Assembly (NCBI GenBank): GCA_900170005.1
Contig: LT827128.1
Location: forward strand, 1,856,168 to 1,920,167
Source of the DNA: Gordonibacter massiliensis (ex Traore et al. 2017)
GTDB lineage: Bacteria > Actinomycetota > Coriobacteriia > Coriobacteriales > Eggerthellaceae
Reading direction: 5' to 3'
DNA length: 64,000 bases
The position numbers and the translations under genes were made by a program. The notes under the pieces are model-generated. The model did no database searches. It had not been told where the DNA came from and saw only the letters and a program-made list of their open reading frames with translations. Positions within the stretch are counted from its first letter, which is position 1. The number at the start of each line of letters is the position of its first letter. This document shows positions 17,969-26,402 of the stretch, one piece after another.

Positions 17969-18038
17969 CGGTCTCTTATACCCATCTGACGCAGCCGACG
18001 ATACACCTCGTGTAGCACTCGGTGGTCGCCGTATCACG
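17969..18038. other. Illumina Nextera i5 adapter contamination
   Basis: 17969-18001 matches the Nextera mosaic-end and read-primer complement at 30 of 33 bases (GTCTCTTATA, then GACGC, GCCGACGA). 18002-18009 is an 8-base gap where the i5 index belongs. 18010-18038 matches the P5 complement at 25 of 29 bases, including GGTGGTCGCCGTATCA. The order and spacing are those of a library adapter. The counts are by eye against the remembered adapter sequence. What follows, to about 18100, may also be read-through noise. Confidence 0.93.
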
Positions 18039-18753
18039 AGCACAAAAACCCGAGTATACATCTACATCGACCACAGTCCACGACCATATGCGACAGCGAG
18101 ACGAACCACCGATACGATCATCGGACCGAGCATCGAGCCACCCCTTCCCCTTCCGACCGGCGCTTGCGCATGACAGGCGGACCCTGCGCACACCTGTCAC
18201 GCGCCCCGCTCCGCGAGCCGCCCGCCCTGCGTCACATGCAAATTATCATAAGACAATCACGGGGACATTGTATGACATCCGCCAGGGAAACGCACGCGTT
18301 CGTTCGCGGGCAGGCCCTAAAACATGCGACACCTTGATTCGCTAGGGATAGAAGGCGGTCGTCGTCACGCTTGTCTGAGTCATCTTTTCGGCAGCGACTG
18401 CATTTAGCCGCCCCTCATCATGCAAAATGCGTCGATCGGCGCTGTTCGCCATGAGCGATTCACGAGTGCTTATGCTTTCCCCAGCATGGAGTGGTTCTTT
18501 GGCCCTTCGGCTTACGAATACGTTCTTCCATCCACGCTAAAGTGAGATTCCGTCAATAATGTAACGAAATTTCAGGAAATTCCGTTAAGAGAACGGCGAA
18601 ATTTCCATTTCAGGCAAGGACGGCAGACGCATTGCGTCTCATGCGAAGACCTTGCGGCGGGCACGTTGCGGGACGGTGGCGGTTTGGGCGTTGCCGGAGC
18701 GCGCACGCTACACTGGCCGTGAAACCGACGAACCCATGAGGGAAGGAGGACGC
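18039..18753. other. Gene-free region upstream of module 1
   Basis: After the adapter come about 700 bp with no supported gene. The part up to about 18100 may be unreliable sequence. The putative module 1 operator is at 18241-18276. The rest, up to the ribosome site of the gene at 18754, shows nothing I can name. Confidence 0.5.
18241..18276. promoter_or_regulatory. Putative GntR operator of module 1
   Basis: 18241-18258 (AATTATCATAAGACAATC) matches one arm of the cluster A operator with a single mismatch. A degenerate second half-site, TATGACATC, lies at 18271-18279. It is upstream of the NrfD-GntR-SPFH module and suggests autoregulation plus shared control of cluster A. Confidence 0.55.
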
Positions 18754-19137
18754 ATGGAGTCCACTGTTTTCAGGAAGATGCGCTTGCAAGAAGGCGCGCG
18801 GGGCATCGCGCTGAACGCCCCTCCCGAGTTTCACGAAATGGCGGCAAGGCAGCGGCTGGTCGCGTTCCCCAGCAGCGGGCCGTACGATTTCGCCTTGCTG
18901 TTCGCCGCAAGCATCGAAGAGTACCGGGCGCGCGCCGTGGAGGCGCGCGAGGCGCTCTCGCAACGAGGAAGGCTGTGGGTCGCGTTCCCTCGGCCACACG
19001 GCGTGCAACCGCGCACGTTCGGTTGGCATGCGCTCTGGTTGACGGCCCGCCGCGAGGGGCTCGAGGAGATGAGGGGCATCCCGTTCGATGACGCGTGGGT
19101 CGTCGCCTGCTTCAGGCAGGCGGTGGAGAAGCGGTAG
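18754..19137 (+). CDS. Small protein, DUF3052-like (function unknown)
   Basis: 127 residues from ATG 18754, preceded by GGAAGGAGG. The longer frame from 18652 is less likely because it has no ribosome site. Layout: an N-terminal strand (GIALNAPPEF), then YDFALLFAASIEEYRARAVEAREAL, then RLWVAFPRPHG. This strand-helix-strand order resembles DUF3052 proteins, but the resemblance is made by eye and weak. No signal peptide or membrane helix. It stands alone on the plus strand between module 1 and cluster B, followed by a stem-loop. Confidence 0.65.
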   Translation: MESTVFRKMRLQEGARGIALNAPPEFHEMAARQRLVAFPSSGPYDFALLFAASIEEYRARAVEAREALSQRGRLWVAFPRPHGVQPRTFGWHALWLTARREGLEEMRGIPFDDAWVVACFRQAVEKR

Positions 19138-19179
19138 CGAACTTTTCTGATATCGGGAACAAAATAATGTCCAAACCAA

Positions 19180-19211
19180 GAAGCCGATTTGGGTAACTCC
19201 GGATCGGCTTC
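19180..19211 (+). terminator. Terminator-like stem-loop
   Basis: A 9-bp stem (GAAGCCGAT and its complement) with a 14-base loop is followed by GTTTATAG. It lies between two convergent genes and probably ends the gene at 18754. Confidence 0.55.
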
Positions 19212-19259
19212 GTTTATAGGTGCTCGAACGCATGGAGATGGGGTGTACGGCATGCCCTC

Positions 19260-20123
19260 CTATCTAACAGCTGCGCTAAGCAGCTGCGCGGCCGCGCGGT
19301 AGAACGGCTCGCGGGACTCGGCGGCGAGGCGCTCGGCGAAGCGGGGCATCCAGGCGCGGGCGTGCTCTTCGAGGAACTCGTCGTAGGCTGCGGCCGGGGA
19401 GCCGCCGGGAAGGTCGGCGGGGTCCATGCCCTCGGGAGGCGCGGCGATGCCCGCCTCCAGCATGGCCAGGTGCTGCAGGAGCTCGCACTCGGTGGCGGCG
19501 TGGTCGAGCGGCTCGTTCGTGCCCTCGGGGCGGCCCAGGCCGCACGCCCTCGCGAAGCGCTCCACCTCCATGGAGTGGGGGTTCACGAACAGGAGCGCCT
19601 GCACGCCTTCGTCTGCCGCGCGCCACACGCCCTCGTAGGGGCTGCACGCCGCGTCGGGCGCGCCCACGAACAGGCGCGTGGCCTCCGCGCGCAGGGAGCG
19701 GAGCAGGGCGTCGGGCGCGCGATCGCCGTCCGCGCTTGCGCGCCGCAGGGGATCCTTCGACTCCGCGCCTGCGGCGCTGCGCTCAGGATGACAGGGGGGA
19801 GGCGTCGCCGCGCTCTGCTCGGGACGACAGAGGGAAGGCGTTTCGACGCCGCACTCGGGATGGCCGGGGGCGGGCGCTTCGGCGTCGCTTTCGGAACGGA
19901 GGCGAGCCGGCCCTTCGGCAGCTCCCTCGGAGCGACAGGGGGCGGCGTCCAGCCCCAGGGCATCCGTCACCTCGTGGGCCGCGTCGGCCCACTCGCCGCT
20001 CGCCACGGCCTCCGCCAGCTCGGCGTCCGGGTAGCGCAGCGAGAACGCCAGCAGCTCCCACATGGCCGCGCGGGCCTGCCATACTCCCCGCTCGTCATTC
20101 GAGTTCGTCTGCATGCTCCGCAT
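19260..20123 (-). CDS. TorD-family chaperone with an in-frame repeat insertion, cluster B
   Basis: 287 residues, about 75 longer than the TorD proteins of clusters A and D. The family core is clear: WELLAFSLRYPDAELAEAV at the N-terminus and TRLFVGAPDAACSPYEGVW plus HAATECELLQHLAMLEAG later. Between them, residues about 60-130 are a low-complexity tract of degenerate repeats (CRPEQSAATPP, CHPERSAAGAESKDP). These are the translation of an intergenic-type DNA repeat (see 19737-19975). The start overlaps the DUF4405 gene by 29 bp; GAGGGG precedes ATG 20123, and MQTNS at 20114 is an alternative. It should mature the catalytic subunit of cluster B. The cluster C copy is nearly identical. Confidence 0.88.
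   Translation of the reverse strand: MRSMQTNSNDERGVWQARAAMWELLAFSLRYPDAELAEAVASGEWADAAHEVTDALGLDAAPCRSEGAAEGPARLRSESDAEAPAPGHPECGVETPSLCRPEQSAATPPPCHPERSAAGAESKDPLRRASADGDRAPDALLRSLRAEATRLFVGAPDAACSPYEGVWRAADEGVQALLFVNPHSMEVERFARACGLGRPEGTNEPLDHAATECELLQHLAMLEAGIAAPPEGMDPADLPGGSPAAAYDEFLEEHARAWMPRFAERLAAESREPFYRAAAQLLSAAVR
19737..19975. repeat. Dispersed repeat array inside torD B
   Basis: Four to five degenerate units of about 36-40 bp, with cores such as CTCAGGATGACAGG and CTCGGGACGACAGAG. The array is led by GGATCCTTCGACTCCGCGCC. The same lead sequence recurs at 32479 inside torD C and, between genes, at 38518. The array stays in frame in both torD genes. Confidence 0.7.
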
Positions 20124-20556
20124 CCTTTCCCCTCATTGCAAACCGCATGAACCATCGCGCGTGGACGACCACGTGCACCAGCAGCAAAGCCAGCAGCACC
20201 TTGGCCGAGACCGCATGGAGCGGATCCCAGAAATAATAACCTTGCGCATAGTATCCCAAAGCGGGCAAGACCGCGCCGGACACCAAAATGCCCGACACGA
20301 CGCACACCATGAAAGCCACGACGATGCACGCGTCCAGCGCCAGATTCCCCGTTCGGCTCCACGATGGGCAACGCAACGCCGATCGCGTCGTTTCCGCAAC
20401 CCAGTCAGCGTGCGCGGCCGCATGCACCAGAAACACGAGCACCAGACCGAGTCCCGCCCATTCGTGCGCTGCGATGCCCGTCAAAGCAGGATTGGCCACA
20501 ACCGCGTACACCGCAAGCGCCACCGCATCGACGATCAGGTTCTTCTTCGCGTCCAT
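20095..20556 (-). CDS. DUF4405 / cytochrome-b-like four-helix membrane protein, cluster B
   Basis: 153 residues with four hydrophobic helices. His residues sit where heme ligands would be expected: AAHEWAGL, VHAAAHADW, WDPLHAVSAK and VHVVVHARW. This pattern fits a membrane b-type cytochrome of the DUF4405 group; heme binding is inferred. It lies 11 bp after the CX4CH protein gene and overlaps torD, so all are one operon. The likely job is electron transfer between the quinone pool and the CX4CH protein. The paralogue is at 32828-33304. Confidence 0.82.
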   Translation of the reverse strand: MDAKKNLIVDAVALAVYAVVANPALTGIAAHEWAGLGLVLVFLVHAAAHADWVAETTRSALRCPSWSRTGNLALDACIVVAFMVCVVSGILVSGAVLPALGYYAQGYYFWDPLHAVSAKVLLALLLVHVVVHARWFMRFAMRGKDAEHADELE

Positions 20557-20567
20557 AACCCTCCCCC

Positions 20568-20924
20568 CTACATTTTACGAACGAGCAGCACCAAAGCCAG
20601 CACCAGCACCACCGGCGCCAGCACCCACAGGTTCAGGCTGGCGTCGGACGCCTGGTGGTAGCGGGTGGCCAGCGTGTCCCATGCATGGCAGTCGACCGAC
20701 GAGCAGCTCGCCTTGGGACATGACAGCTCGTGCACGCCGTCGGGTTCGGGCACGTCGTCGAAGCCGTGGCACTCCCCCGACGCGCAGCCCACGGCCGGGC
20801 ACGGGGAGTCGGCTGCAATAGCCTGCGGGAAGTCCACCGACGGATCGAGCGCCGACCCCGCTGCGAACACGCATGCGCCGACGAGCAGGAAGGCGGCCAA
20901 CGCGAAAACAAGTTTTCTTGCCAT
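20568..20924 (-). CDS. Small membrane-anchored CX4CH (cytochrome c-like) protein, cluster B
   Basis: 118 residues from ATG 20924, chosen because AAGGG sits 11 bases upstream; an earlier ATG at 20933 is possible. An N-terminal export helix (LVFALAAFLLVGACVFAAG) and a C-terminal helix (VLAPVVLVLALVLLV) flank a short external domain. That domain has two repeats of the form C-x4-C-x4-C-H: Cys42, 47, 52 with His53, and Cys69, 74, 79 with His80. CX4CH is a known, uncommon heme c attachment motif, so a diheme cytochrome is possible. An iron-sulfur or zinc site is the alternative. Always paired here with the DUF4405 gene. Confidence 0.8.
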   Translation of the reverse strand: MARKLVFALAAFLLVGACVFAAGSALDPSVDFPQAIAADSPCPAVGCASGECHGFDDVPEPDGVHELSCPKASCSSVDCHAWDTLATRYHQASDASLNLWVLAPVVLVLALVLLVRKM

Positions 20925-20947
20925 GGACACCATCGCCCTTCAAGACG

Positions 20948-21039
20948 GGAGCGCCCGCGGTGCAACACCAGACGAACAGGCAAGCGGGCGCTCCGTCGAA
21001 CAACGGAGGCGCGCCGGGCAGGGAGGTTGCCCGGCGCGC
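20948..21039 (-). promoter_or_regulatory. Two strong hairpins between NrfD and the CX4CH gene, cluster B
   Basis: Hairpin 1 has arms GGAGCGCCCGC (20948-20958) and its complement (20984-20994). Hairpin 2 has a 12-bp stem GCGCGCCGGGCA (21009-21020) with its complement at 21028-21039. Neither has a T-run. Cluster C has a hairpin at the same place, so an attenuator or mRNA-processing role is plausible. Confidence 0.55.
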
Positions 21040-21052
21040 TCCGAACGAATGG

Positions 21053-22279
21053 TTACTGGGGCTTCTCGACCGGTTTGAGCGGCAGGAACTTCAGGCCCAG
21101 CAGGAGCAGCAGGGTGCCCAGCCCCACCACGCCCAGCACCACGCCGAACTCGATGGGCTGGGGCCAGTAAACCATGCCCTGGTAGGCGTTCGCCATGCCG
21201 CCCGCCCAGTTCGTCGCCGTGTAAGGAGTCACGACGCCCGCATAGTCGATGTTGGGGATCTGGAAGCCTCCCACCAGCAGCTGCACGCGCTTGCAGAAGA
21301 TGCCCACGATGGCCAGCAGGGCGCCCGCCACGATGAGCGGGTTCGTGCGCAGCTTCGGCGTGAAGGCGATGATCGCCGTGACGGCGCAGCCGATCACCTC
21401 GACCCAGAAGAACGGCGCGAGCGGGCCGGACACCAGCATGGCCACGACCTTGGCGCCCGAGGCGTTCGGAAAGCCGGCCGTGAGCAGGTCGCAGCCGAAG
21501 AAGTACAGGTCGACGAGCACGAACGCTCCCAGCAGCTTCACCATCTTGACCACGTTCTCCTGGGCGAGCTCCAGGTAGCCCGCCTTCCGCAGCGCGACGA
21601 CCACCACCAGCACGAGGGCCGTGCCGCACACGAGGGCCGAGGACACGAACCACGGGGCCAGAAGCGCCGTGTGCCACATCTCGCGGCCCTGCTGCAGGCC
21701 GAAGATCCAGGCCGTCACGGAGTGCACGAGGATGGCGCACACGAGCGCGACCACCGAGATGACGCGCAGGGACTTCTCCGACCCCTTGCCCCCCTCGAAG
21801 CGAAGCGTGGCCCACAGGTACACGATCGACAGGATGAGGTACACCGCCAGCACGATGATGTCCCACATGAGGGGCGACCCCAGGTTGGAGTAGGCGAAGA
21901 GCTCCCACAGGCGCAGCGGCTGCCCGAGGTCGACGACCACGAACCCGATGGCCAGCACGGTGCAGCAGATGGAAGTCCACACGGCCACCTTGCTGATGCC
22001 CCCGAAACCCTCCATCCCGAACACGCGCGGCACCGACGAGATGATGAGGCCGCCGGCCGACAGGCCAACCAGGAACATGAACATGGTGATGTAGAGCCCC
22101 CACGAGTCGAGGTTGCGCATGCCGGTCTGCACGAGGCCGCCGGAGAGCTGGACGCCCCACAAAACTAGGCCAGCCACGGTCACGATCGCGGCCACGACGA
22201 TGCCGACGTTGAGCCCCTTGCCCCCGAACTTGGCAGCAGGAGCCTTGGCGGGCGCAGCCGCCGAAGTTGTCTCGGTCAT
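21053..22279 (-). CDS. NrfD/PsrC-type quinol anchor, cluster B
   Basis: 408 residues, 9-10 hydrophobic helices, starting MTETTSAAAPAKAP. The motif SWGLYITMFMFLVGLSAGG places it in the same large NrfD subtype as the cluster A protein. Other conserved stretches are DLGQPLRLWELF and SVTAWIFGLQQGREMW. It is very similar to the cluster C protein over its whole length, more so than the two catalytic subunits are to each other. It would pass electrons between menaquinol and the ferredoxin subunit encoded 16 bp upstream. Confidence 0.92.
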   Translation of the reverse strand: MTETTSAAAPAKAPAAKFGGKGLNVGIVVAAIVTVAGLVLWGVQLSGGLVQTGMRNLDSWGLYITMFMFLVGLSAGGLIISSVPRVFGMEGFGGISKVAVWTSICCTVLAIGFVVVDLGQPLRLWELFAYSNLGSPLMWDIIVLAVYLILSIVYLWATLRFEGGKGSEKSLRVISVVALVCAILVHSVTAWIFGLQQGREMWHTALLAPWFVSSALVCGTALVLVVVVALRKAGYLELAQENVVKMVKLLGAFVLVDLYFFGCDLLTAGFPNASGAKVVAMLVSGPLAPFFWVEVIGCAVTAIIAFTPKLRTNPLIVAGALLAIVGIFCKRVQLLVGGFQIPNIDYAGVVTPYTATNWAGGMANAYQGMVYWPQPIEFGVVLGVVGLGTLLLLLGLKFLPLKPVEKPQ

Positions 22280-22295
22280 GATGTCTCCTTTCGCC

Positions 22296-22925
22296 CTAGA
22301 CGAGGTAGTAGATCGAGGGATTGGTGCCGCGATCGGGTAAGAGCTGCTTATGCTCTCGCTCCGCAATAAGTTTTGCAACGTCGGAAGCTGGATCGTTCAA
22401 GTCTCCGAAGTGGCGGGCTTGCGCGGGGCAGGACTCCATGCAAGCGGGCTCTTCGCCTTTCGCCAAGCGCTGATAGCAGAACGTGCATTTTTCGACAACG
22501 TGCTTTTGATGCGTTGGAACATCTTGGTCACCTACAGGGAAATCAATCGAATATTTCGGCTCCTCCCAGTTAAACGAGCGCACACCCGTGTACGGACATG
22601 CCGCCATGCACATGCGGCAACCGATGCATTTGTCGTAGTCCTGACGGACAATGCCTGTTTCCTCATCTTTGTAAGTGGCGCCCACCGGGCACACTTTCAC
22701 GCAGGCGGGATTGTCACAATGCTGGCAGCTTAATGGATAGTAGTCCATCGTAAAATGCTGATAGGTACCTCGCGCGGTGTCCATGCTGGGGCCGCCGTCG
22801 GTGAGGATGCGATTCCACCAAATGTCATTGGGAAGGTTGTTCGATACCTTGCAGGCCATCGCACAAGTGTGGCAGCCAATGCAGCGCTTCAAGTCGATGA
22901 CCATGCCATATTGTTTTTGAGACAT
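22296..22925 (-). CDS. 4Fe-4S ferredoxin subunit, cluster B
   Basis: 209 residues from ATG 22925 (MSQKQYGMVIDLKRC). The four cysteine groups are CIGCHTCAMAC, CQHCDNPACVKVC, CIGCRMCMAAC and CTFCYQRLA...CMESC. They would carry four [4Fe-4S] clusters. The gene lies 10 bp after the catalytic subunit and is part of the same complex. The longer open frame upstream to 23009 runs into the catalytic gene and has no better start. The sequence is lower in GC than the NrfD gene that follows. Confidence 0.92.
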   Translation of the reverse strand: MSQKQYGMVIDLKRCIGCHTCAMACKVSNNLPNDIWWNRILTDGGPSMDTARGTYQHFTMDYYPLSCQHCDNPACVKVCPVGATYKDEETGIVRQDYDKCIGCRMCMAACPYTGVRSFNWEEPKYSIDFPVGDQDVPTHQKHVVEKCTFCYQRLAKGEEPACMESCPAQARHFGDLNDPASDVAKLIAEREHKQLLPDRGTNPSIYYLV

Positions 22926-22935
22926 GACGACCCCC

Positions 22936-25434
22936 TTACGCCTTCTCGACGTCAACGAGTATGTCGTAGAAAGCCGTGTTGTTGAAATACGGATGCGTGA
23001 TTTTGCCAATCAAGTCCTGATAGTGTCCTTCGATATACTGGCCGCGATGCCAGCCTTTGGCGAGATTCACCGTCCCCCTGCTCATACCGGGCTGTATATG
23101 AACCTTCAAAACAACATGCCCTCGATCGTTGAATACCTTCACGACGTCTTCTTCGGCAATGCCCTTTTCGACAGCATCCTCGTCATTCATATACACATAC
23201 GGCTCCGGGTCAAGCTCTCGCAGCCACGGCACGAAAGCGTGCTGCGAATGCGTTCGCCACCGCTTGTGGTCTTGCAGGAACACAAAGGGATATTTCTCGG
23301 ATATTTTCGTATGCGGATATCCGGCCGCATCCACAGTCCAAGCCTCCATCGGCGGCTCGAAGCGAATGGGAAGGTACTCTTTCGACTTGTCCCATTCCTG
23401 ACCGTAGTCGCTCGCCGGCGCGGGTTTCTCCATGTAGAACGAGAACCGCTTGTACGCGTTGGGGAACACCCCGCCCTCGGCAAACACGAAATCGGGATCG
23501 AAATACGCCACGGCCTTTTCTTTCTGCAGCCGCTCCAAACTGAGGCCGAGGGCTCTTGAGGCATCGCAATCGAAGAACTTCTCCAAAAACTCAAGTGCCG
23601 TCATATCCCAATAAGGCTTGCCCACCCCCATTGCTTTCCCGATGAGCTTCCATGCTTCGAAGTCGCTTTTCGCCTCGTAGAGAGGCTCGATAGCCTTCTC
23701 CTGCAAACAAACCCAAGGTATCAGCAAAGAGGAGCCGGCGCAGTCATCCTGTTCGAAATAGTGAGCAACGGGCAACACGATATCGGAGTATTGGGCGGCG
23801 TCGCACATGACGGTGTCGGCGGTGATGATGAGTTCGAAATGCGGCAGTATGGTTTCTATCGAATCGGTCAGCCCGGCAGTCGCCCCGAGCCAGTTGCTGC
23901 TGTGGGCATAGATGCTCTTCACGTTGCACGGTATCGTTTTTTCTGGATCGACGAACCCGGTCTCCAAAGAGTGAGCCAGCTGGAGCACGGAGAAGCCTTG
24001 GCCCTTCTTCTTCCCGTCGAGATTGTTGACCGAAGAGTCGTCATAGGTGGTCAGCGTGTTCATCACGCCAGAGCCGGCGCCGGGCACGCCATAGTTTCCC
24101 GTAATGGCGCACAGAGTCATTATGCTCGCAATGCTGTAATGACCGTTAGTATAGTGATCGGTGCCAAAGCCCGGCAAAATTGTAACAGGAGGGTTGTCGC
24201 AAATCATGTCGGTGATCGTATAGAACTCCTCTTCCGTTATATCGCAGATCTCGGCCACTTTGTCCACCGGATACTGCATCACCTCGTCTTTGAGCAACTG
24301 GTAAGCCGTCGTCACCTTGTGGCCGGATACTTCATAGCTCCCTTCGAGAGCCGGTTTGGCGGCGGTGTCCACCGATGCGGCGTCATTAGACTCGACATCC
24401 CACACCACGCAGGGATCGATCACGGACGGCTTGCCTGTTTTCGCGTCGATGGGGCCTTCGGTAGCCGCAACGCCCAAGTCGCTCATGCGGAGGAACAGCC
24501 CGTCCTCCTCTTTGACGAGAAACGGCCCGACCGTCGATTTGGCTATGAATCCTTCGTCTTGCTTGTTGTTCTCGATAACGTACTTCATCATGCCGCAAGC
24601 CAGCGCAGCGTCCGTCCCGGGCCTGACGAACATATAGGCATCCGCTTTCGCGGCCGCGCCCGTGTATGCCGTGTCTATCACGATTAACTTGGCGCCGTTC
24701 TCTATGCCGCCCGCAATGAACCGCCAGGCTTGGATGGTGCTATGGGTGAGATTGTTTCCCCAGAGCACTATGCACTTCGACTGCAGCATGCCCGCATGGG
24801 CGCTTGCATTGTACGACGTGCCAACCCCGGTGAGCTTCGGGGTGTACGCGATAAGCGCTTGGTCGACAGTTAGCATGACTTGTGATGCCTCGAGTGAATT
24901 GCCCAGCCAGCCGCCCATCGGGCAACCGTTCACATTGCCCATGTTGCCGCTCTGGTACGAGAAAGCGATCGATTCGGGACCGTACTTCTCGCGCAGCTCA
25001 GTCCACTTTTCCGCGATGGTCGACACCGCCTCGTCCCAGGAAATCCGTTCCCATTCGCCCGACCCGCGCTCCCCGACGCGTTTCATGGGGTACTTGATAC
25101 GATCGGGGTCGTAAATGCGTTGGATGTGCGTATAGCCTTTCAGGCACATGCGCTTGTCGTAGCGCTCGTCCGGAAGCTTGCCGGGCGTGATCTTGAAAAG
25201 CTTCCCGTCCTTCACATGCCCTTCGAGCAGGCATCCGCCATTGCAACCTCCTCGGCAAACGCACGAGTATATATGCTCATCGTCCTTGGCCTCGTCGGCC
25301 GCGAGGGCCTGAAGGCTGGGCGTCACCGTTCCGGCTATCGCCGCTGCACCGGCAACAGCGCCGGTTGTCTTGAGGAAGCTGCGTCGCGTGAGCGTCGGTT
25401 GGACGGTGCGACCGGTGCGGTTCTCTCCTGACAT
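22936..25434 (-). CDS. Tat-exported molybdopterin oxidoreductase, cluster B
   Basis: 832 residues; AGAAGGAGG precedes the start. The Tat signal has Arg17-Arg18 in LTRRSFLKTTG. Cys58, 60, 64, 68 and 97 form the iron-sulfur region (CVCRGGCNGGC...CLKG). The motif WERISWDEA and the later WGNN and cap-domain segments are typical of the DMSO-reductase family. By alignment Asp191 (TVDQA) is the probable molybdenum ligand. The substrate is not identifiable. GC content is lower than in the downstream NrfD, cytochrome and torD genes. It heads the cluster B operon with a promoter at 25576-25604. Confidence 0.93.
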   Translation of the reverse strand: MSGENRTGRTVQPTLTRRSFLKTTGAVAGAAAIAGTVTPSLQALAADEAKDDEHIYSCVCRGGCNGGCLLEGHVKDGKLFKITPGKLPDERYDKRMCLKGYTHIQRIYDPDRIKYPMKRVGERGSGEWERISWDEAVSTIAEKWTELREKYGPESIAFSYQSGNMGNVNGCPMGGWLGNSLEASQVMLTVDQALIAYTPKLTGVGTSYNASAHAGMLQSKCIVLWGNNLTHSTIQAWRFIAGGIENGAKLIVIDTAYTGAAAKADAYMFVRPGTDAALACGMMKYVIENNKQDEGFIAKSTVGPFLVKEEDGLFLRMSDLGVAATEGPIDAKTGKPSVIDPCVVWDVESNDAASVDTAAKPALEGSYEVSGHKVTTAYQLLKDEVMQYPVDKVAEICDITEEEFYTITDMICDNPPVTILPGFGTDHYTNGHYSIASIMTLCAITGNYGVPGAGSGVMNTLTTYDDSSVNNLDGKKKGQGFSVLQLAHSLETGFVDPEKTIPCNVKSIYAHSSNWLGATAGLTDSIETILPHFELIITADTVMCDAAQYSDIVLPVAHYFEQDDCAGSSLLIPWVCLQEKAIEPLYEAKSDFEAWKLIGKAMGVGKPYWDMTALEFLEKFFDCDASRALGLSLERLQKEKAVAYFDPDFVFAEGGVFPNAYKRFSFYMEKPAPASDYGQEWDKSKEYLPIRFEPPMEAWTVDAAGYPHTKISEKYPFVFLQDHKRWRTHSQHAFVPWLRELDPEPYVYMNDEDAVEKGIAEEDVVKVFNDRGHVVLKVHIQPGMSRGTVNLAKGWHRGQYIEGHYQDLIGKITHPYFNNTAFYDILVDVEKA

Positions 25435-25575
25435 CTCTCCTCCTTCTGCTGGGCTTGCTAGGAGACCCCTGACCAGATGCCGTAAGAAGATGCAGCTGCG
25501 CTTGCTGCGCCCCCTTGGCTCAACTCCTGAGGATCCCCTTCCTCCTTTACAGAATTGGCCAAAACTCTTGATGTC

Positions 25576-25604
25576 ATATTATCACAATGACTTGCGACAA
25601 TCAA
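25576..25604 (-). promoter_or_regulatory. Putative promoter and operator half-sites of cluster B
   Basis: On the minus strand: TTGATT, 17 bases, TAATAT, the same layout as cluster A. TGTCATAT (25573-25580) overlaps the -10 box and CGACAATC (25595-25602) overlaps the -35 box. This gives degenerate inverted half-sites of the shared GntR motif. Confidence 0.5.
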
Positions 25605-25747
25605 TCTAACACACTAGCCTTGTTTGGGGATACTAGGAATGAGACGATGCCGGGATATCGGGCTTTTCAACTGGAGGAACTTTATTTCTCTTAACAGACA
25701 GCAGAGAAATGCTTCCAAAGACTGTTCCGCTCATGCGGAGATTGTCG

Positions 25748-25780
25748 CGCTATTCTCCGCATAATGTGCGGAGAATAGCG
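25748..25780 (-). terminator. Strong hairpin after GntR 2
   Basis: A perfect 14-bp stem (CGCTATTCTCCGCA and its complement) with a 5-base loop lies 16 bp beyond the GntR 2 stop. It has no T-run on the minus strand. It separates GntR 2 from the cluster B promoter. Confidence 0.55.
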
Positions 25781-25796
25781 GATTCGAATTCGAGCG

Positions 25797-26204
25797 CTAC
25801 GCCCGCTCGCCCACCGGCTTCTTCTGAGCCAGACGAGCCCGCACCATGGCCAGAATGTCGTCGTCGGCCATGCCGGCGTTGGAGCAGGTGCGGATGAGGT
25901 CGTCCACCAGCAGCTCCACGGGGCTGTCGGTGGCGAGCGCGGCGCCCACGGCGTGGCGCTCGGCCACGAACGTGCCCCTGCCCTTGCGCGTGGAGATGTA
26001 ACCCTCGCGCTCCAGGTCCATGTAGGCGCGGTTCACGGTGTTGTAGCTGATGTCCAGATCCACTGCCAGCGCGCGCACCGTGGGAAGCCGGTCGCCCGCG
26101 ACGTACGCCCCCGACCCTATGAGGTAGGCGATGCGGTTCTTCACCTGTATCCACACAGGCAAGCCGCTGCTGTAGTCTATTTCAAAGGATTCAAGCGGGC
26201 TCAT
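25797..26204 (-). CDS. GntR-family (YtrA subfamily) regulator, module 2
   Basis: 135 residues. Winged helix: SGLPVWIQVKNRIAYLIGSG, DRLPTVRALAVDLDISYNTVNRAY, ending RGRGTFVAE; a short helical C-terminus follows. Unlike modules 1 and 3, it lies after the SPFH gene with a 198-bp gap, so it may have its own promoter. A degenerate half-site, TTATGATAAC, is at 26234-26243. It sits directly upstream of the cluster B promoter, which is its most likely target. Confidence 0.9.
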   Translation of the reverse strand: MSPLESFEIDYSSGLPVWIQVKNRIAYLIGSGAYVAGDRLPTVRALAVDLDISYNTVNRAYMDLEREGYISTRKGRGTFVAERHAVGAALATDSPVELLVDDLIRTCSNAGMADDDILAMVRARLAQKKPVGERA

Positions 26205-26402
26205 ACGGGCTTTCTCTCACATTCTTGGTTAGCTTATGATAACAGACGCAGGCACCGCGCGTTTCCGCCCCTCGCACGTCCTCTCAATCAACGCACACGG
26301 GGCACGACAGGCGCCCGGCCTTAGCCAACGCGGGGCGCATCGCCCGCCTTTCCCGCCGCAGCGCGCGGACGGGGCAGCGGCAAACGCGCGCGGCCGACAC
26401 GG

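Larger units (their letters stand above)
25435..25796. other. Gene-free region with cluster B promoter
   Basis: This 360-bp gap separates catalytic gene B from GntR 2. It holds the promoter at 25576-25604 and the hairpin at 25748-25780. Nothing else is seen. Confidence 0.6.

Noticed and set aside
17969-18038. Novel promoter or insertion element upstream of module 1
   Set aside because: The sequence matches a sequencing adapter in order and spacing.
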